Of a stretch of DNA of 64,000 nt, positions 1 through 10,075 are shown piece by piece. Under the pieces are notes generated by a model. It ran no database searches, was not told the origin of the DNA, and saw only the letters and a list, made by a program, of their open reading frames with translations. Every line of letters starts with the position of its first letter. Positions within the stretch are counted from its first letter, which is position 1. Origin of the DNA: Agrobacterium vitis (GTDB lineage: Bacteria; Pseudomonadota; Alphaproteobacteria; Rhizobiales; Rhizobiaceae); NCBI RefSeq assembly GCF_037039395.1, contig NZ_CP146244.1, positions 496,001 through 560,000 of the forward strand, read 5' to 3'. The translations under genes and the position numbers were made by a program.

Positions 1-946
1 AAGACCGCCTCGGTGACTTGCTCGGGCGTTCCCTGGAAGACAGGTGAGATCTGGCTTCCCGATGGCTGACGGAAAGCCGGTTGTAGTGCGCCCTTGGGCC
101 TTGAGGCTGCGATGCCCTGGGTTCGGCGCTCCAGATCGTAGGCTGCGTATTTCTCTCTCAGTTCGGATGTGGTTCCAACCAGAATGGAGGCTGCGGCTGC
201 GACCGGTGGCGGCTCGGTAGACCAGATCTTGCGCCATGTCGTGCGATAAGCCTCGATAATGCGGGCCTGGTATGCCCCGAAACTTTCGCCCTCAGCCTGG
301 TCATGCTGCACGGTGCCGGTGATCAGTCCGATGCCGAGCTCTGCAGCCTGCACGGCAGAGGCAAGGCTTGCCGCACCCTGTCTGATCCGTGAGCGCAGAG
401 TAGGGCTATGCGGCGTCACCCGAAGTTCGGTACCCTCTGGGGCGCCTTGTCCGGGGCCGTCTACCGTATGCAGGACGTTACCGGCAATTGCTGCCAGAAA
501 GCGGCCTGTCGTCGTTTTGCCTCAGTACGGGCATCGGTGTCACTTGTCCCGAAGACGGCGTCGAATGTGGCATTCGCACCCGTTGAAATGGCCAGTTCCA
601 GCCGTCCACCGACCAGCAGGTCGGTTGTTCCAGCGGCTTCTGCCAGCAGGATAGGGTCCTGGTAGCGCATCGGGATAACTGCCGACCCCAATGTGATGCG
701 TTTGGTGTGTTGACCGGCAGCTGCAAAGAACGGCAGCGGGGAAGACAGGTAATGATCGAAATGCCGCTGGTAGGCCCAGCCCGATTGATAGCCGAGTTGC
801 TCGGCACTCTGATAGAGTTCAATTCCCTCGCGCAATCCGTGCGCGGGTCCGTCGATATCGTTGAAAGACACGCGGGTATTAAAGCCGAGCCGATGCTTTG
901 TGCGGAAGGGCTGCGCAGAGGTCTTGCTTTGCGCGATTGCGGTCAT
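1..946 (-). pseudogene. LLM flavin-dependent oxidoreductase, frameshifted, runs off left edge
   Basis: The first 150 or so codons read as a luciferase-like FMN monooxygenase (SGWAYQRHFDHYL, ITLGSAVIPMRYQDPILLAE). The frame then stops at about 461 (QQLPVTSCIR). Reading resumes in another frame from about 484 and stays open to position 1, with family sequence such as LRSRIRQGAASLASAVQAAE. This aligns with LIDRIWYGGGSIASARWAG of the intact relative at 25094-26173. Restoring one base near 484-489 would give QQ-x-AGNVLHTVDG and join the halves. The start codon overlaps the stop of the upstream ABC ATPase (ATGA), so it is the last gene of that importer operon and probably oxidised the imported compound. 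It resembles the KPN_01858-type LLM group. A sequencing error is possible; otherwise the gene is inactive. Confidence 0.8.
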
Positions 947-2709
947 GCGATCTTTTCCTTTTTGAAGGCGGGCTTTTTGAAGGTGGGCTGTTTGAAAACG
1001 GGCTCTTTGAAGTCGAGACCGGAATTCAACTGCGTCGGGCGGGCGCCACCCGAAGGGATCGAGGCTAGCAGTGACCGGGTATAGGATTGGCGCGGGTTAT
1101 CGAAGATGGTTTTGACGGCGCCCTGTTCGACGATGCGCCCGCGATGCATGACCGAGACGGTATGGGCAAGCTGACGGACCAGGGCGAGATCGTGGGAAAC
1201 GAACACATAGGTCAAACCCAGATTGGCCTGTAGCGTCAACAGCACGTCAACGATATCGGCCTGGACACTGACGTCGAGCGCTGAAGTGGGCTCATCCAAC
1301 ACGATAACATCCGGCTTCAGAACCAGCGATCGGGCAATGGCAACGCGCTGACGCTGGCCACCGGACAGTGCGCCCGGTTTGCGGCCAAGCAAATGCTCGC
1401 CCAGTCCGACATTGGACAAAGCCTCCCGCACCCGCTCGCTTCGCTCCCGCGCAGTGCCGATCTTGAACCGGTCCAGCGGCTCACGCACCAGATGTTCGAT
1501 TTTCCAGGTGGGATCGAGTGAGGTGAAAGGATTCTGGTAGACGAGTTGAAGATGGCGCCAAACGGCCCGTCTGGACTGGGGCTTACTGCTTGAAAACTCC
1601 TCACCGGCGACCGAGATCTGGCCTATATCTGGGTTTTCGAGACCGAGCAGCAGCCGGATCGTCGTTGTCTTGCCGGAGCCGGATTCGCCAACCAGCGCGT
1701 GTGTGGTGCCTGATGGTACGGAGAACGTCACATTATCGACAGCTGTCAGGGATTTGCCATCGACCGTGAAGGTCTTCGTCACACCTTTGACCTCGATCTT
1801 GGCGTCAATCTCAGCAGCATTGTTGAGGTTACGAAACCCGCCATCGCGCAGCTTGGCATAGCGGTCAGGATTGAGGGCGGGAACATCGGCATGCAGCTTT
1901 CTGGCATAGGCCGAAGCCGGTGCGGCAAAGACAGCCTGGGTATTTCCTGCCTCCTGCACGACGCCATCCTTTAGCACGACCAGCTTATCTGCCCGCTCGG
2001 ATGCGATTGCCAGATCGTGGGTAATTAGCAGGAGGCTGATATTCAGATCGTGCTGGAGCCGCGTCAGCAGGTCGAGAATGCGCTTCTGGATCGTTACATC
2101 CAGCGCGGAGGTCGGTTCGTCCGCCACCAGAAGGGTCGGGCGCGGCAGCACGGCAAGGCCGATCAGCACCCGCTGAAGCATGCCACCTGACAATTGATGC
2201 GGATAAGAATCGTAGATGCGATCTGGCTTGTCGAGGCCGACCTCAGCAAATGTTTCCAGGATGCGCGCTTTGCGGATGGCTTTGTTCTGTTCGCCGAGAA
2301 GGGCAGCCGCTTCCATGGCTTGAGCGCCGATGGTGCGCACCGGATTGAGCGCGTTGCCGGGATCCTGCGGAACAAAGCCGATGGCGCGCCCACGCAGAGG
2401 CCTGAACTGACGCTCGGTAAAGGTCAATATATTCTGGTCTTTGAACTCGATTTTCCCCGTCGCATGTCCGCCTTGGGGCAATAGCCTCAGGATGGCCCGC
2501 GCGATGGTTGATTTGCCTGAGCCGGATTCTCCAATCAAGGCAAGGCTCTTGCCGCGACCCAGTTCAAACCCGACATTCGTCACGACCTGGCTAGCCCCGT
2601 AGGATACCGACAGGCCTTCCACGCTCAGCAGCGGAGCTGAAGGTTGGAGCACTGGAGCAGCGGTTGCGGGCCAGGTGAGGGGGGTGTTCAGTCTGTCTTG
2701 CGGAGCCAT
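943..2709 (-). CDS. Dipeptide/oligopeptide ABC transporter, fused double ATPase (DppD-DppF type)
   Basis: 588 residues holding two complete ABC ATPase domains. Domain 1 has Walker A GESGSGKST at 60-68, signature LSGGM at 173-177 and Walker B LLVADEP at 193-199. Domain 2 has Walker A GESGSGKTT at 341-349, signature LSGGQ at 448-452 and Walker B VIVLDEP near 468-474. Many alphaproteobacterial importers fuse the two ATPases in this way. It energises uptake through the two permeases encoded upstream. The start overlaps the preceding permease gene by 22 bp, and the stop overlaps the LLM start by ATGA, so translation is coupled. The C-terminus carries an unusual FKxP-repeat tail not expected in the family. 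Confidence 0.95.
   Translation of the reverse strand: MAPQDRLNTPLTWPATAAPVLQPSAPLLSVEGLSVSYGASQVVTNVGFELGRGKSLALIGESGSGKSTIARAILRLLPQGGHATGKIEFKDQNILTFTERQFRPLRGRAIGFVPQDPGNALNPVRTIGAQAMEAAALLGEQNKAIRKARILETFAEVGLDKPDRIYDSYPHQLSGGMLQRVLIGLAVLPRPTLLVADEPTSALDVTIQKRILDLLTRLQHDLNISLLLITHDLAIASERADKLVVLKDGVVQEAGNTQAVFAAPASAYARKLHADVPALNPDRYAKLRDGGFRNLNNAAEIDAKIEVKGVTKTFTVDGKSLTAVDNVTFSVPSGTTHALVGESGSGKTTTIRLLLGLENPDIGQISVAGEEFSSSKPQSRRAVWRHLQLVYQNPFTSLDPTWKIEHLVREPLDRFKIGTARERSERVREALSNVGLGEHLLGRKPGALSGGQRQRVAIARSLVLKPDVIVLDEPTSALDVSVQADIVDVLLTLQANLGLTYVFVSHDLALVRQLAHTVSVMHRGRIVEQGAVKTIFDNPRQSYTRSLLASIPSGGARPTQLNSGLDFKEPVFKQPTFKKPAFKKEKIA
962..1010. repeat. 15-bp tandem repeat encoding a C-terminal FKxPx tail
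   Basis: Three 15-bp units (962-976, 977-991, 992-1006) and a partial fourth lie inside the 3' end of the ABC ATPase gene. On the minus strand they encode four FK-x-P-x pentapeptides (FKEPV, FKQPT, FKKPA, FKKEK) directly before the stop. The units differ by only a few bases, so slippage could change tail length in frame. Confidence 0.75.
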
Positions 2710-3536
2710 CGGCTAATCCTGTTGACGGAGAGGACGGTTGCGATCGCGGCGAACGCAGGTGCGTAAACCAGCCACGGCCATTTGAGGTAATCCTTGCCGA
2801 TTGAAATCAGCAGGCCCCAGTCTGAGGCGGGTGGCGGATCGCCATAGCCAAGGAAGGCAAGACCGGCGATCACCAGAATGGACAGGCCAAATTGCAAGAC
2901 GGCAAGCGTCAGAAGGGACCGTGAAGCATTTGGAAGCACATGGCGCAGAAGGATATACCAGCGGGACCCTCCCAGCAGAAACGATGCCTCGACGAAGGTC
3001 GCCTGCCGGGTTTTGATCACCTCGGCTCGCATTACACGGGCAAAGACCGCCACGGCGGAGACCCCGGTCGCGATTGCGGCATTGGTGGTGGAAAAACCAA
3101 GCGCTGTGACGACGATGATCGCCAGCAGGAAACTGGGGATCGCCAGCAGCATATCGACCAGGCGCGCCAACACGATATCGACCCAGCCACCGAGGAAGCC
3201 CGCCAGAAGGCCGATGAAGCCACCGATGACAACGCCAATGACAACCGCAATCAGCGCACTGGTTACCGAAGAGGCCGTGCCATAGACGACGCGGGCGTAA
3301 AGGTCGCGTCCGAGCTGGTCGGTACCGAACCAATGCTGGGCGCTGGGTGCCAGCAGTTTTTGAGCGGGAACACCGATGACGGGGCTGTGGCTTGTGAACA
3401 GGCCGGGGGCGAGTGCCCAGGCGATCACCAGTGCAATGATGGCAAAGGAGATGAACACCGTTGGCGGCATGCGGAAAACCGGCCATTTTTTGGCTGCCGG
3501 CACACCTCTATCCGAAGAGAAAAAAGCGATCGTCAT
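2688..3536 (-). CDS. Dipeptide-type ABC transporter permease (DppC-like)
   Basis: 282 residues, with about six hydrophobic segments. The DppC hallmark HWFGTDQLGRD lies near residue 68. The EAA loop that contacts the ATPase is in EASFLLGGSRWYILLRHVLP, near 183-202. It is an inner-membrane permease pairing with the DppB-like protein encoded upstream. Its ATG overlaps that gene's stop (ATGA), and its 3' end overlaps the ATPase gene by 22 bp. Substrate cannot be read from the permease. The linked LLM monooxygenase suggests an organic molecule that needs oxidative cleavage, perhaps a sulfur or amine compound; this is inference. Confidence 0.93.
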   Translation of the reverse strand: MTIAFFSSDRGVPAAKKWPVFRMPPTVFISFAIIALVIAWALAPGLFTSHSPVIGVPAQKLLAPSAQHWFGTDQLGRDLYARVVYGTASSVTSALIAVVIGVVIGGFIGLLAGFLGGWVDIVLARLVDMLLAIPSFLLAIIVVTALGFSTTNAAIATGVSAVAVFARVMRAEVIKTRQATFVEASFLLGGSRWYILLRHVLPNASRSLLTLAVLQFGLSILVIAGLAFLGYGDPPPASDWGLLISIGKDYLKWPWLVYAPAFAAIATVLSVNRISRWLRKTD

Positions 3537-4543
3537 ATTGTCACCGCACGGGAGGTTTCGGTAGAGCTTGTGTCTTCAGCGGACGTGCGGGGCCGTTGGA
3601 CGCCGAGGAGTTTCACACGCGGGTCCAGCAAGGGATAGACGAGGTCTGCAATCAGGTTGACGAGAACGAAGGCAACAGCTGCCAGCGATACGACCGCCTG
3701 GAGAACAGGCAGATCCTGTGTTGTGACCGAGCGCTGCACCAGACTGCCGATGCCTGTTCGCCCGAAGACCGTTTCGGTTATCAGCGAACCACCCAGCAGC
3801 TCGCCAACGGTCAGGGCGATCACGGTAACCACCGGCAATGATGAGGGCTTCAGCAGGTGCTTGAAAAACAGCTGCGCCTGGGAAAGACCCCGACCCCTGG
3901 CCACGGCGGCGTATTCCTGGCTCGATTCATGGTCGAGGTTGGCAATCAGCACTTCCGCTATCTGAGCCGAGACGGGAATGCCGAGTGCAATCGCCGCAAA
4001 CAGGGTTGCCCAGACGCTATCGGGTTCAATGACGCGGAAAATGCCCAGCTGGAAGCCGAAGATATGAATCAGTGCCAGCCCGATCACGAAATTGGGGACC
4101 GACAGGAACAGGGAAGGAAACCCTCGCAGCAGGCCTTGCCCGAACCGTTTCGGCAGGAACTGCGTGCCGTAAGCAATCACCAGCGCCAGGATAAGCGCGA
4201 AGGCAAGGGCCGTCGATGCAAGGATCAGCGTGGAGGGCAGGACTTCGGCAATCAGCGCGGTTACCGGACGGCTGGAGCGCATCGACAGGCCGAAGTCGCC
4301 GGTTACAAAATGAGTGAGCGATGTCCACAATTGGACGGAGATCGGCTTGTCCAATCCCTGGGCGGCAATGATCTCGGCAATCTCCGTCTCAGTGAAGCCG
4401 TTTTGCGGGTCGCGGAGGACGGAGGTGACCGGGTCGCCCGGCAGAATGCTGACCACCACGAACGTAAAGATATAGGCCAGCAGGATGACCACAAAGGCCT
4501 GGGCCAGTCGTTTTGCAGCGTATGTCAAATAGGCATTGCGCAT
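3533..4543 (-). CDS. Dipeptide-type ABC transporter permease (DppB-like)
   Basis: 336 residues. The N-terminal segment YAAKRLAQAFVVILLAYIFT followed by ILPGDPV is characteristic of DppB/OppB permeases. The GDFGLSMRSSRPV segment and the EAA loop EYAAVARGRGLSQAQLFFKH are also present. The start at 4543 is preferred because GAGGAGGT stands about 8 nt upstream. A longer frame reaching 4651 has no such site and would overlap the upstream binding-protein gene. The gap of 25 bp to that gene fits a single transcript. Confidence 0.93.
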   Translation of the reverse strand: MRNAYLTYAAKRLAQAFVVILLAYIFTFVVVSILPGDPVTSVLRDPQNGFTETEIAEIIAAQGLDKPISVQLWTSLTHFVTGDFGLSMRSSRPVTALIAEVLPSTLILASTALAFALILALVIAYGTQFLPKRFGQGLLRGFPSLFLSVPNFVIGLALIHIFGFQLGIFRVIEPDSVWATLFAAIALGIPVSAQIAEVLIANLDHESSQEYAAVARGRGLSQAQLFFKHLLKPSSLPVVTVIALTVGELLGGSLITETVFGRTGIGSLVQRSVTTQDLPVLQAVVSLAAVAFVLVNLIADLVYPLLDPRVKLLGVQRPRTSAEDTSSTETSRAVTI

Positions 4544-4568
4544 GCCGGGCACCTCCTCACAATGCTGG

Positions 4569-6221
4569 TTATTGGCTGAGTTTTGCCGTGTAGTAGCTGG
4601 CATAGGCGATGCCGTTATAGACCTCGCCCGAAAGCTTCGGAGACTGGACATAAATGCGCTGCACGATCTGCGTGCGAGGGATGAAATAGCCCTGCTCGAT
4701 GACGTATTTCTGTAGCGCGTTCAGCAGCGGATCACGAACCTCTATGGACGGGGCGCCGGCAATTTTATCGCGCAGCTCATTGATCTCTTGGTCGCTCTGA
4801 TCCAGCGCGAACCAGTTCTCGCCATTGTTGGCATCGGTCAGAATGCTGGCCACGGTGCCGGCATCGATAAAGCTGCGGGTGACTTCATAGGCTGGCACGG
4901 CCGGGCCTGCGAATTTGACCTTTTCGGTGAAGGTGACGACGTCATAGGCGCGGATATTGACCTTCCAGCCGATCTTGCCGAGCTGTTGGGCGATCAGTTC
5001 ATCCACCGCCTTTGACGTCGCAAGATAGGGGTTGGAGTAAAGCGTCAGCAAAAGTGGCTTTCCATCCTTGGCGCGGATACCGTCGGCACCTTTCGTCCAG
5101 CCTGCGTCATCCAGCAGCTTTTCCGCCCTGGCAGGGTCGTAGGCCAGAAGCGCGCTCTGGTCGGTTGCGCCCGGCACATTGCTCTGGATGAACGAGGTCG
5201 CCAGCTTCCAGTCAGATGTATAGACGGTATCGATGATTTCCTGGCGATCGATGCCAGCTTGGAGGGCTTGGCGCACCCTGACATCATTATAGGGCTCGAG
5301 CTTGGTATTCACCGCCCAGCCATTGACGAAACCGAGATAGCGCGGCGTGGCAACGGTGAAGCCCTCATCCTTGAGCGACTTCAACTCCTGGGGCGAGGCA
5401 TTATAGGCAATATCGGCCTGGCCGGATTGAACCGCCGCAACCCGAAGCGATGGTTCGGAGACCAGGTTATAGGTGATGCTATCCAGAAACGCCGGTCCGG
5501 TATGGCCCACAGCTGCTGGTCCCCAATTGTAATCCTTGCGTTTCACCAGTTTGACGAAGTCGCCTTCCTTCCAGGATTCAACCACGTAAGGGCCGCTGCC
5601 AGAGGTCTTGCTGAGGTCTGCCTGCTGTGTCGCGGGTTGGCCGATGGTTTTGGGGGAAATAAGGATCGAGCCGTGATAGCCGAGGGTTGGAATGAAGCCG
5701 AGTGTCGGCTTTTTGAAGACGACTTTCACCGTGGAAGGATTAATCGCCTCTGCGTGATCGTAGGTCTTGGGAAACAGGCCGATCGGGTTGATGCCTTCGC
5801 TCTTGCGTCCTGCATACCAGATGTCGAGATTTGAAACGACAGCGGCCGCGTCGAGTGGCGTGCCATCGGAAAAGGTCACGCCCGCCTTGAGGTGAAGGGT
5901 AAACTCGGTTGCGGCTTCATTCTGTTCCCAGCCTTCGGCAATCCACGGGCTCACTTTGCCAACGGCATCGACATAGACGAGCTTGTCGGCCACGTGGCCC
6001 CAGACATGCCCCTGGAAACTGGAGATCGCGCTGTTGTTGGGGATCCAGGTATTGCCTAGCGAGTCGATCAGAAACGTAATTTCGCCACCGTCTTGCGGCT
6101 TGCCCGCGCTATGAGCACGCTTCAGGCCAGTCGATGCCACGAGAGCGACAGAGAGAATTGCAGAACCGGCAAGCAGCAACCTGCGTCGGGAAACAGCCAG
6201 AGAATCGGAATGTTTGATCAT
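4569..6221 (-). CDS. ABC transporter substrate-binding protein (SBP family 5), Tat-exported
   Basis: 550 residues, the usual size for dipeptide/nickel/opine-type binding proteins. The N-terminus has the twin-arginine signal SRRRLLLAGSA followed by a hydrophobic stretch and an AHSAG cleavage region, so folded export to the periplasm by Tat is likely. Family features include LNGWAVNTKLEPYNDVRVRQ-like sequence near 300 and LLTLYSNPYLATSKAVDELI in the C-terminal lobe. It is the first gene of the minus-strand operon and delivers the ligand to the DppB/DppC-like permeases. The ligand is unknown; members bind peptides, opines, glutathione or metal chelates. Confidence 0.93.
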   Translation of the reverse strand: MIKHSDSLAVSRRRLLLAGSAILSVALVASTGLKRAHSAGKPQDGGEITFLIDSLGNTWIPNNSAISSFQGHVWGHVADKLVYVDAVGKVSPWIAEGWEQNEAATEFTLHLKAGVTFSDGTPLDAAAVVSNLDIWYAGRKSEGINPIGLFPKTYDHAEAINPSTVKVVFKKPTLGFIPTLGYHGSILISPKTIGQPATQQADLSKTSGSGPYVVESWKEGDFVKLVKRKDYNWGPAAVGHTGPAFLDSITYNLVSEPSLRVAAVQSGQADIAYNASPQELKSLKDEGFTVATPRYLGFVNGWAVNTKLEPYNDVRVRQALQAGIDRQEIIDTVYTSDWKLATSFIQSNVPGATDQSALLAYDPARAEKLLDDAGWTKGADGIRAKDGKPLLLTLYSNPYLATSKAVDELIAQQLGKIGWKVNIRAYDVVTFTEKVKFAGPAVPAYEVTRSFIDAGTVASILTDANNGENWFALDQSDQEINELRDKIAGAPSIEVRDPLLNALQKYVIEQGYFIPRTQIVQRIYVQSPKLSGEVYNGIAYASYYTAKLSQ

Positions 6222-6844
6222 GAAATAAGTCCTGGTCGGGTGGCGTCTTATGTCGAGACTGACGGACGGCCTCGTTTGCGAAGGTTATGTTGAGTGCGAG
6301 CGCAAACAGGTGGCGCGCTTTGTCGCTGCGATGATCACGGTGCGGTCCTGCCTTGATTGGTGAGAAGCTGTAACAACAAGCTAGACGAGCATAGAAATCA
6401 GGGAAAGATTTATCATTCTTAATCTATCGATTTTATAGATTTAATTATTCAATTGATGCGCCTGTGGCCTGGGTTTTTTCCTCTCTCAATGTGGTGAAGA
6501 GAAATGAGGGCGCTCAATAAAGCTCATCAGGCACCTGCGATGACCAATTTATCAATGCGTGGCCCAAGGCGTGTCGTGGTCTTTCAGGTTCGCTTTAAGG
6601 TCTAAAACCGACCCGTTCCCACCGGCTCCGAACCTCAAGAATACGGCTCCGATACAGGCGCAAACGTGGAAAGGGTGATCGTTCTGCGAAGTTCGATGTC
6701 GCGTATAGCACATCTGCACTAATGGCCTCTGTCCCGTTTCTGTGCTGAATGCGACATAGACATGTCGACAAATAATATGGGCAATATTGTTATTGTGGAA
6801 AACAATGTTGCTTGCAAATGTTCACTGGAATACGGGGCGACACG
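6222..6844. other. Divergent intergenic region, about 620 bp, AT-rich in the middle
   Basis: This lies between the leftward importer operon and the rightward autotransporter gene, so it must carry promoters for both. The part around 6370-6470 is AT-rich compared with its surroundings. It contains the inverted repeat AATCTAT-7-ATAGATT at 6421-6441. A second small inverted repeat, ATTGTT / AACAAT, lies at 6787-6805 just before the autotransporter start. Either could be an operator, but neither matches a known site. No small gene with a convincing ribosome binding site was seen. Confidence 0.35.
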
Positions 6845-9800
6845 ATGATCAAAGAATTCAGTAAGAATTACAGTAATGCTATTCTAGTACAGAGAAAAAC
6901 ATTAGCCAGTGTCGTTCCAAGACTTTCGAAGCCTCTTGCCTTATCATCTCTCACGCTAACCGTTGTCGTGTCGTGTTCAGGCGTGAGCCTGGCACAACAG
7001 GTCAACTATATACTGGACAATGGCAGCGTCGAATGGACGACCAACCAGGTTATCACCGGCGATATGATCATCGGATTGAACAATAAGGGTGTCAGCGCGA
7101 CAATTACCAATGGCGCAAAGGTATCGGTCGGTTCGGACGCGATGATCGGCAGTTCCGACACCTCTGAGGGAACCGTTACTGTATCCGGCGCAGGCTCCGA
7201 ACTGACGGTGGTGCGCACAAATTCGGTGCTTGGTAACACGCTGACAATCGGAGGAAACTGCCTCTCGATTAACTGCCCGTTCGGAGGGGTTGGGACGCTG
7301 AACGTCTTGAACGGCGCTAAGGTTGATGCCAAGGAAATTACATTGGCTTCAGGGGTGAACTCGCGCGGCTATCTGACTGTGTCCGGTGCTGGCTCAATCC
7401 TTTCCGCCGATAGCTTTTCAGCAAATTCTAGCCTGGACGCAGACGCCACTTTAGCATCGAGGCCTTCCTCTTTCTTTACCGTGGAGAATGGCGCTACCGT
7501 TTCGACGAATTCAGCCGGTTTTAACATCTCAGATACCGACGGTATCGCGAATATGAATATTCGCGGCGCTGGCACGAGCTGGATCAATAGTGGCAATGCC
7601 TATGCCAATGGTGCGCTCACGGTTAGCGACGGTGCGACGTTCCAAACGAAATACCTTGATATAGGCACCTCAGGCGAAGTGCTGAGTTCTGGCGCCAACA
7701 CGACAATGAGGGTGACGGACAAGATCGACCTGGATGGCAGGCTCGTCGTTGCGGACGGGAGCAAGCTGAACGTTGCCAACACCATCAAGATGACGAAGGA
7801 TGCGTTTCTGATCTTTGGCGGACGCGTCGACAATACAAAGCTTGGGGCAGATCCCGTTGCTATCGACACCCGGGCAGCCGGGAGCATCAACTCTGAAGCC
7901 GTTATCGATTTCGGAAAGACGGAAACAGCGCGTATCGTCTTCAATCACACCGATAGTGGCTATCTACTCTCCAACAAACTCACCGGGAATGGGTCGATTG
8001 CCAGCCTCGCAGGCAATACCACTGTCAGCGGCGATCTCACCGAATTCAGCGCTCGTGATAATGTTTCCGGCGGCGTGATCGTGGATGGCGGCAGCAAGCT
8101 CACGATCAAGGGCGATCTTGGCACCAAGGTCGCACCCGATAGTACTACACTTCCATCGAGCAATCAGTTCTGGGTTAAAAATGGCACGCTCGTCATCGGC
8201 GGCGAAACGGGCAGTCTCGTCACCAACTATATGGGGACAGAATTCTACACGAGTTCAGTTCAAGTTTGGGGAGACTATATCCGTGATAATCGAGGGCTTT
8301 CCAAAGGTGTCTATGGAACTCTGGCGGGTAATGGCACTGTAGGAACCACTTTTATTGATACGGGTGCAACGCTTTCGCCTGGGGACAGCGGCAATCCAAT
8401 TGGAAGCATGGTCGTGCGCGGTCAACTTGCTTTCAATGATGGTGCGAATTATGCGGTCGACGTCGCTGGCAACGGTCAAAGCGATAGGGTGTCCGTGGAG
8501 ACACTCAAGGCAGCCAATGGAAACATTGTTGACGGCGTTTGGCAGACCTCGGATTCTGGTGGCAAAACGCTTATTGGCCAAAACGTGTCCGTGCAGGTCA
8601 CGGCTCTCGACGCCGCGACCAGCTATCAGGATGGCCAGACCTATACGATCCTGTCATCGGCTGGCGGTATCCAGGGGCAGTTTGCCCAGGCGGTTTCCAA
8701 ATCCGCATTTCTGGATGTTGCCTTAACTCAAAAAACCAATGAAGTTGACCTGACCATCGCGGTCAAAAACACCACAACACCGACACCCACGCCGGAACCG
8801 ACACCGACCCCGGAGCCGACACCGACCCCGACGCCAGAGCCAACCCCAGAGCCGACGCCCACACCGGAGCCGACGCCTACTCCAACGCCCGAGCCGACGC
8901 CGACCCCGACGCCAAATCCTTCGCCTGGCCTGTTCGATTCCGTTGCCATAACCGGCAACCAGCGTAATGTGGCCCGGGCTTTGAACACGTTGCAGCAAAA
9001 CGGGCAGTCGCTTGCGCTCTATAACAGCCTGTTGCCGTTAAGCGCAGAAGAAGCGCGGCATGCCTTTGAAGCACTATCAGGCGAAGTCCATGCGTCTGCC
9101 CTGGGAACCTTGGTCACCAGCAGCACGCTGCTGCGCAATTCGATCAATGACCGGATGCGGGCATCGTTCAATACCGTAGGGACTCGTTCGGCGCCGGTCA
9201 TGGCCTATGCGGACGGTGATACCAAATTCGACACGGCTTACAAGGACATGCCGCTCTTTACGGCCTGGGGCCAGGGCTTCGGCACATGGAACAGCATCGA
9301 CGGCAATGGCAATGCCGCAGACCTGAGTTCGTCCACCGGCGGTTTCGTGGCTGGTCTCGACATTCCGGTCTCCGCCGATTGGAGATTGGGTGCAGTCGGC
9401 GGCTATAGCCGGTCCAGCTTCGATGCGAATGACCGCTCATCCTTTGGCCATAGCGACAACTATCATCTCGGCATGTATGCCGGAGCGCAATACGGTGAAT
9501 TGTCCTTCCGCTCAGGCCTTACCTATACCTGGCATCAGGTGTCGACCAATCGGTCCGTGGCATTCTCCGGTTTCAACGACCATTTGAAGGCTGATTACGA
9601 CGCTGGCAGCTTCCAGGCCTTTGGCGAACTCGGTTATCGCATCGATGTCAGCAATGTCGCTTTCGAGCCCTTTGCCAACCTCACCCATGTCAATGTTCAG
9701 AGAGACGGCTTCAATGAGCGCGGTGGCATTTCGGCCTTGTCGAGCCCGAGCGACAGCCTGGACACGACACTGACGACCCTTGGCCTGCGCGCTTCTTCCG

Positions 9801-10075
9801 ATTTCATGCTGGGCGGCTATATCGCCAAGGCCAGAGGCATGCTTGGCTGGCAGCACGCCTTCGGTGACACCGACCCCACTTCACGCCTGGCATTTGTCGG
9901 CAGCCAGAGTTATGTCGTCTCCGGCACGCCGTTGACCAAGGATGCGGCTGTTGTCGAACTCGGCATCGATGTCGGGCTCAGCGATACCGCCACGATCGGC
10001 ATTGGCTATTCCGGTGAATTCGGTAGCAATGAAACCTCAAACAGCATCAATGCAAAGTTGGATGTCCGTTTCTGA
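6845..10075 (+). CDS. Autotransporter with C-terminal outer-membrane beta-barrel domain
   Basis: 1076 residues from the ATG at 6845, the start next to GGGGCGA. In-frame TTG 6812 and ATG 6818 lie upstream. The N-terminus is an extended signal peptide ending near VSLAQQ. The passenger (about 45-635) is Gly/Asn/Thr/Ser-rich with repeated units (SGAGSELTV, GNTLTIGG, LTVSDGATF), as expected for a beta-helix with PATR-like repeats. A Pro-Thr-Glu linker (PTPTPEPTPTPE and variants) spans roughly 641-695. The last 270 or so residues (FTAWGQGFGTW to the terminal LDVRF) form the barrel, ending in aromatic F. It probably displays or secretes an adhesin-like passenger. The next gene begins inside its stop codon. 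Confidence 0.93.
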   Translation: MIKEFSKNYSNAILVQRKTLASVVPRLSKPLALSSLTLTVVVSCSGVSLAQQVNYILDNGSVEWTTNQVITGDMIIGLNNKGVSATITNGAKVSVGSDAMIGSSDTSEGTVTVSGAGSELTVVRTNSVLGNTLTIGGNCLSINCPFGGVGTLNVLNGAKVDAKEITLASGVNSRGYLTVSGAGSILSADSFSANSSLDADATLASRPSSFFTVENGATVSTNSAGFNISDTDGIANMNIRGAGTSWINSGNAYANGALTVSDGATFQTKYLDIGTSGEVLSSGANTTMRVTDKIDLDGRLVVADGSKLNVANTIKMTKDAFLIFGGRVDNTKLGADPVAIDTRAAGSINSEAVIDFGKTETARIVFNHTDSGYLLSNKLTGNGSIASLAGNTTVSGDLTEFSARDNVSGGVIVDGGSKLTIKGDLGTKVAPDSTTLPSSNQFWVKNGTLVIGGETGSLVTNYMGTEFYTSSVQVWGDYIRDNRGLSKGVYGTLAGNGTVGTTFIDTGATLSPGDSGNPIGSMVVRGQLAFNDGANYAVDVAGNGQSDRVSVETLKAANGNIVDGVWQTSDSGGKTLIGQNVSVQVTALDAATSYQDGQTYTILSSAGGIQGQFAQAVSKSAFLDVALTQKTNEVDLTIAVKNTTTPTPTPEPTPTPEPTPTPTPEPTPEPTPTPEPTPTPTPEPTPTPTPNPSPGLFDSVAITGNQRNVARALNTLQQNGQSLALYNSLLPLSAEEARHAFEALSGEVHASALGTLVTSSTLLRNSINDRMRASFNTVGTRSAPVMAYADGDTKFDTAYKDMPLFTAWGQGFGTWNSIDGNGNAADLSSSTGGFVAGLDIPVSADWRLGAVGGYSRSSFDANDRSSFGHSDNYHLGMYAGAQYGELSFRSGLTYTWHQVSTNRSVAFSGFNDHLKADYDAGSFQAFGELGYRIDVSNVAFEPFANLTHVNVQRDGFNERGGISALSSPSDSLDTTLTTLGLRASSDFMLGGYIAKARGMLGWQHAFGDTDPTSRLAFVGSQSYVVSGTPLTKDAAVVELGIDVGLSDTATIGIGYSGEFGSNETSNSINAKLDVRF

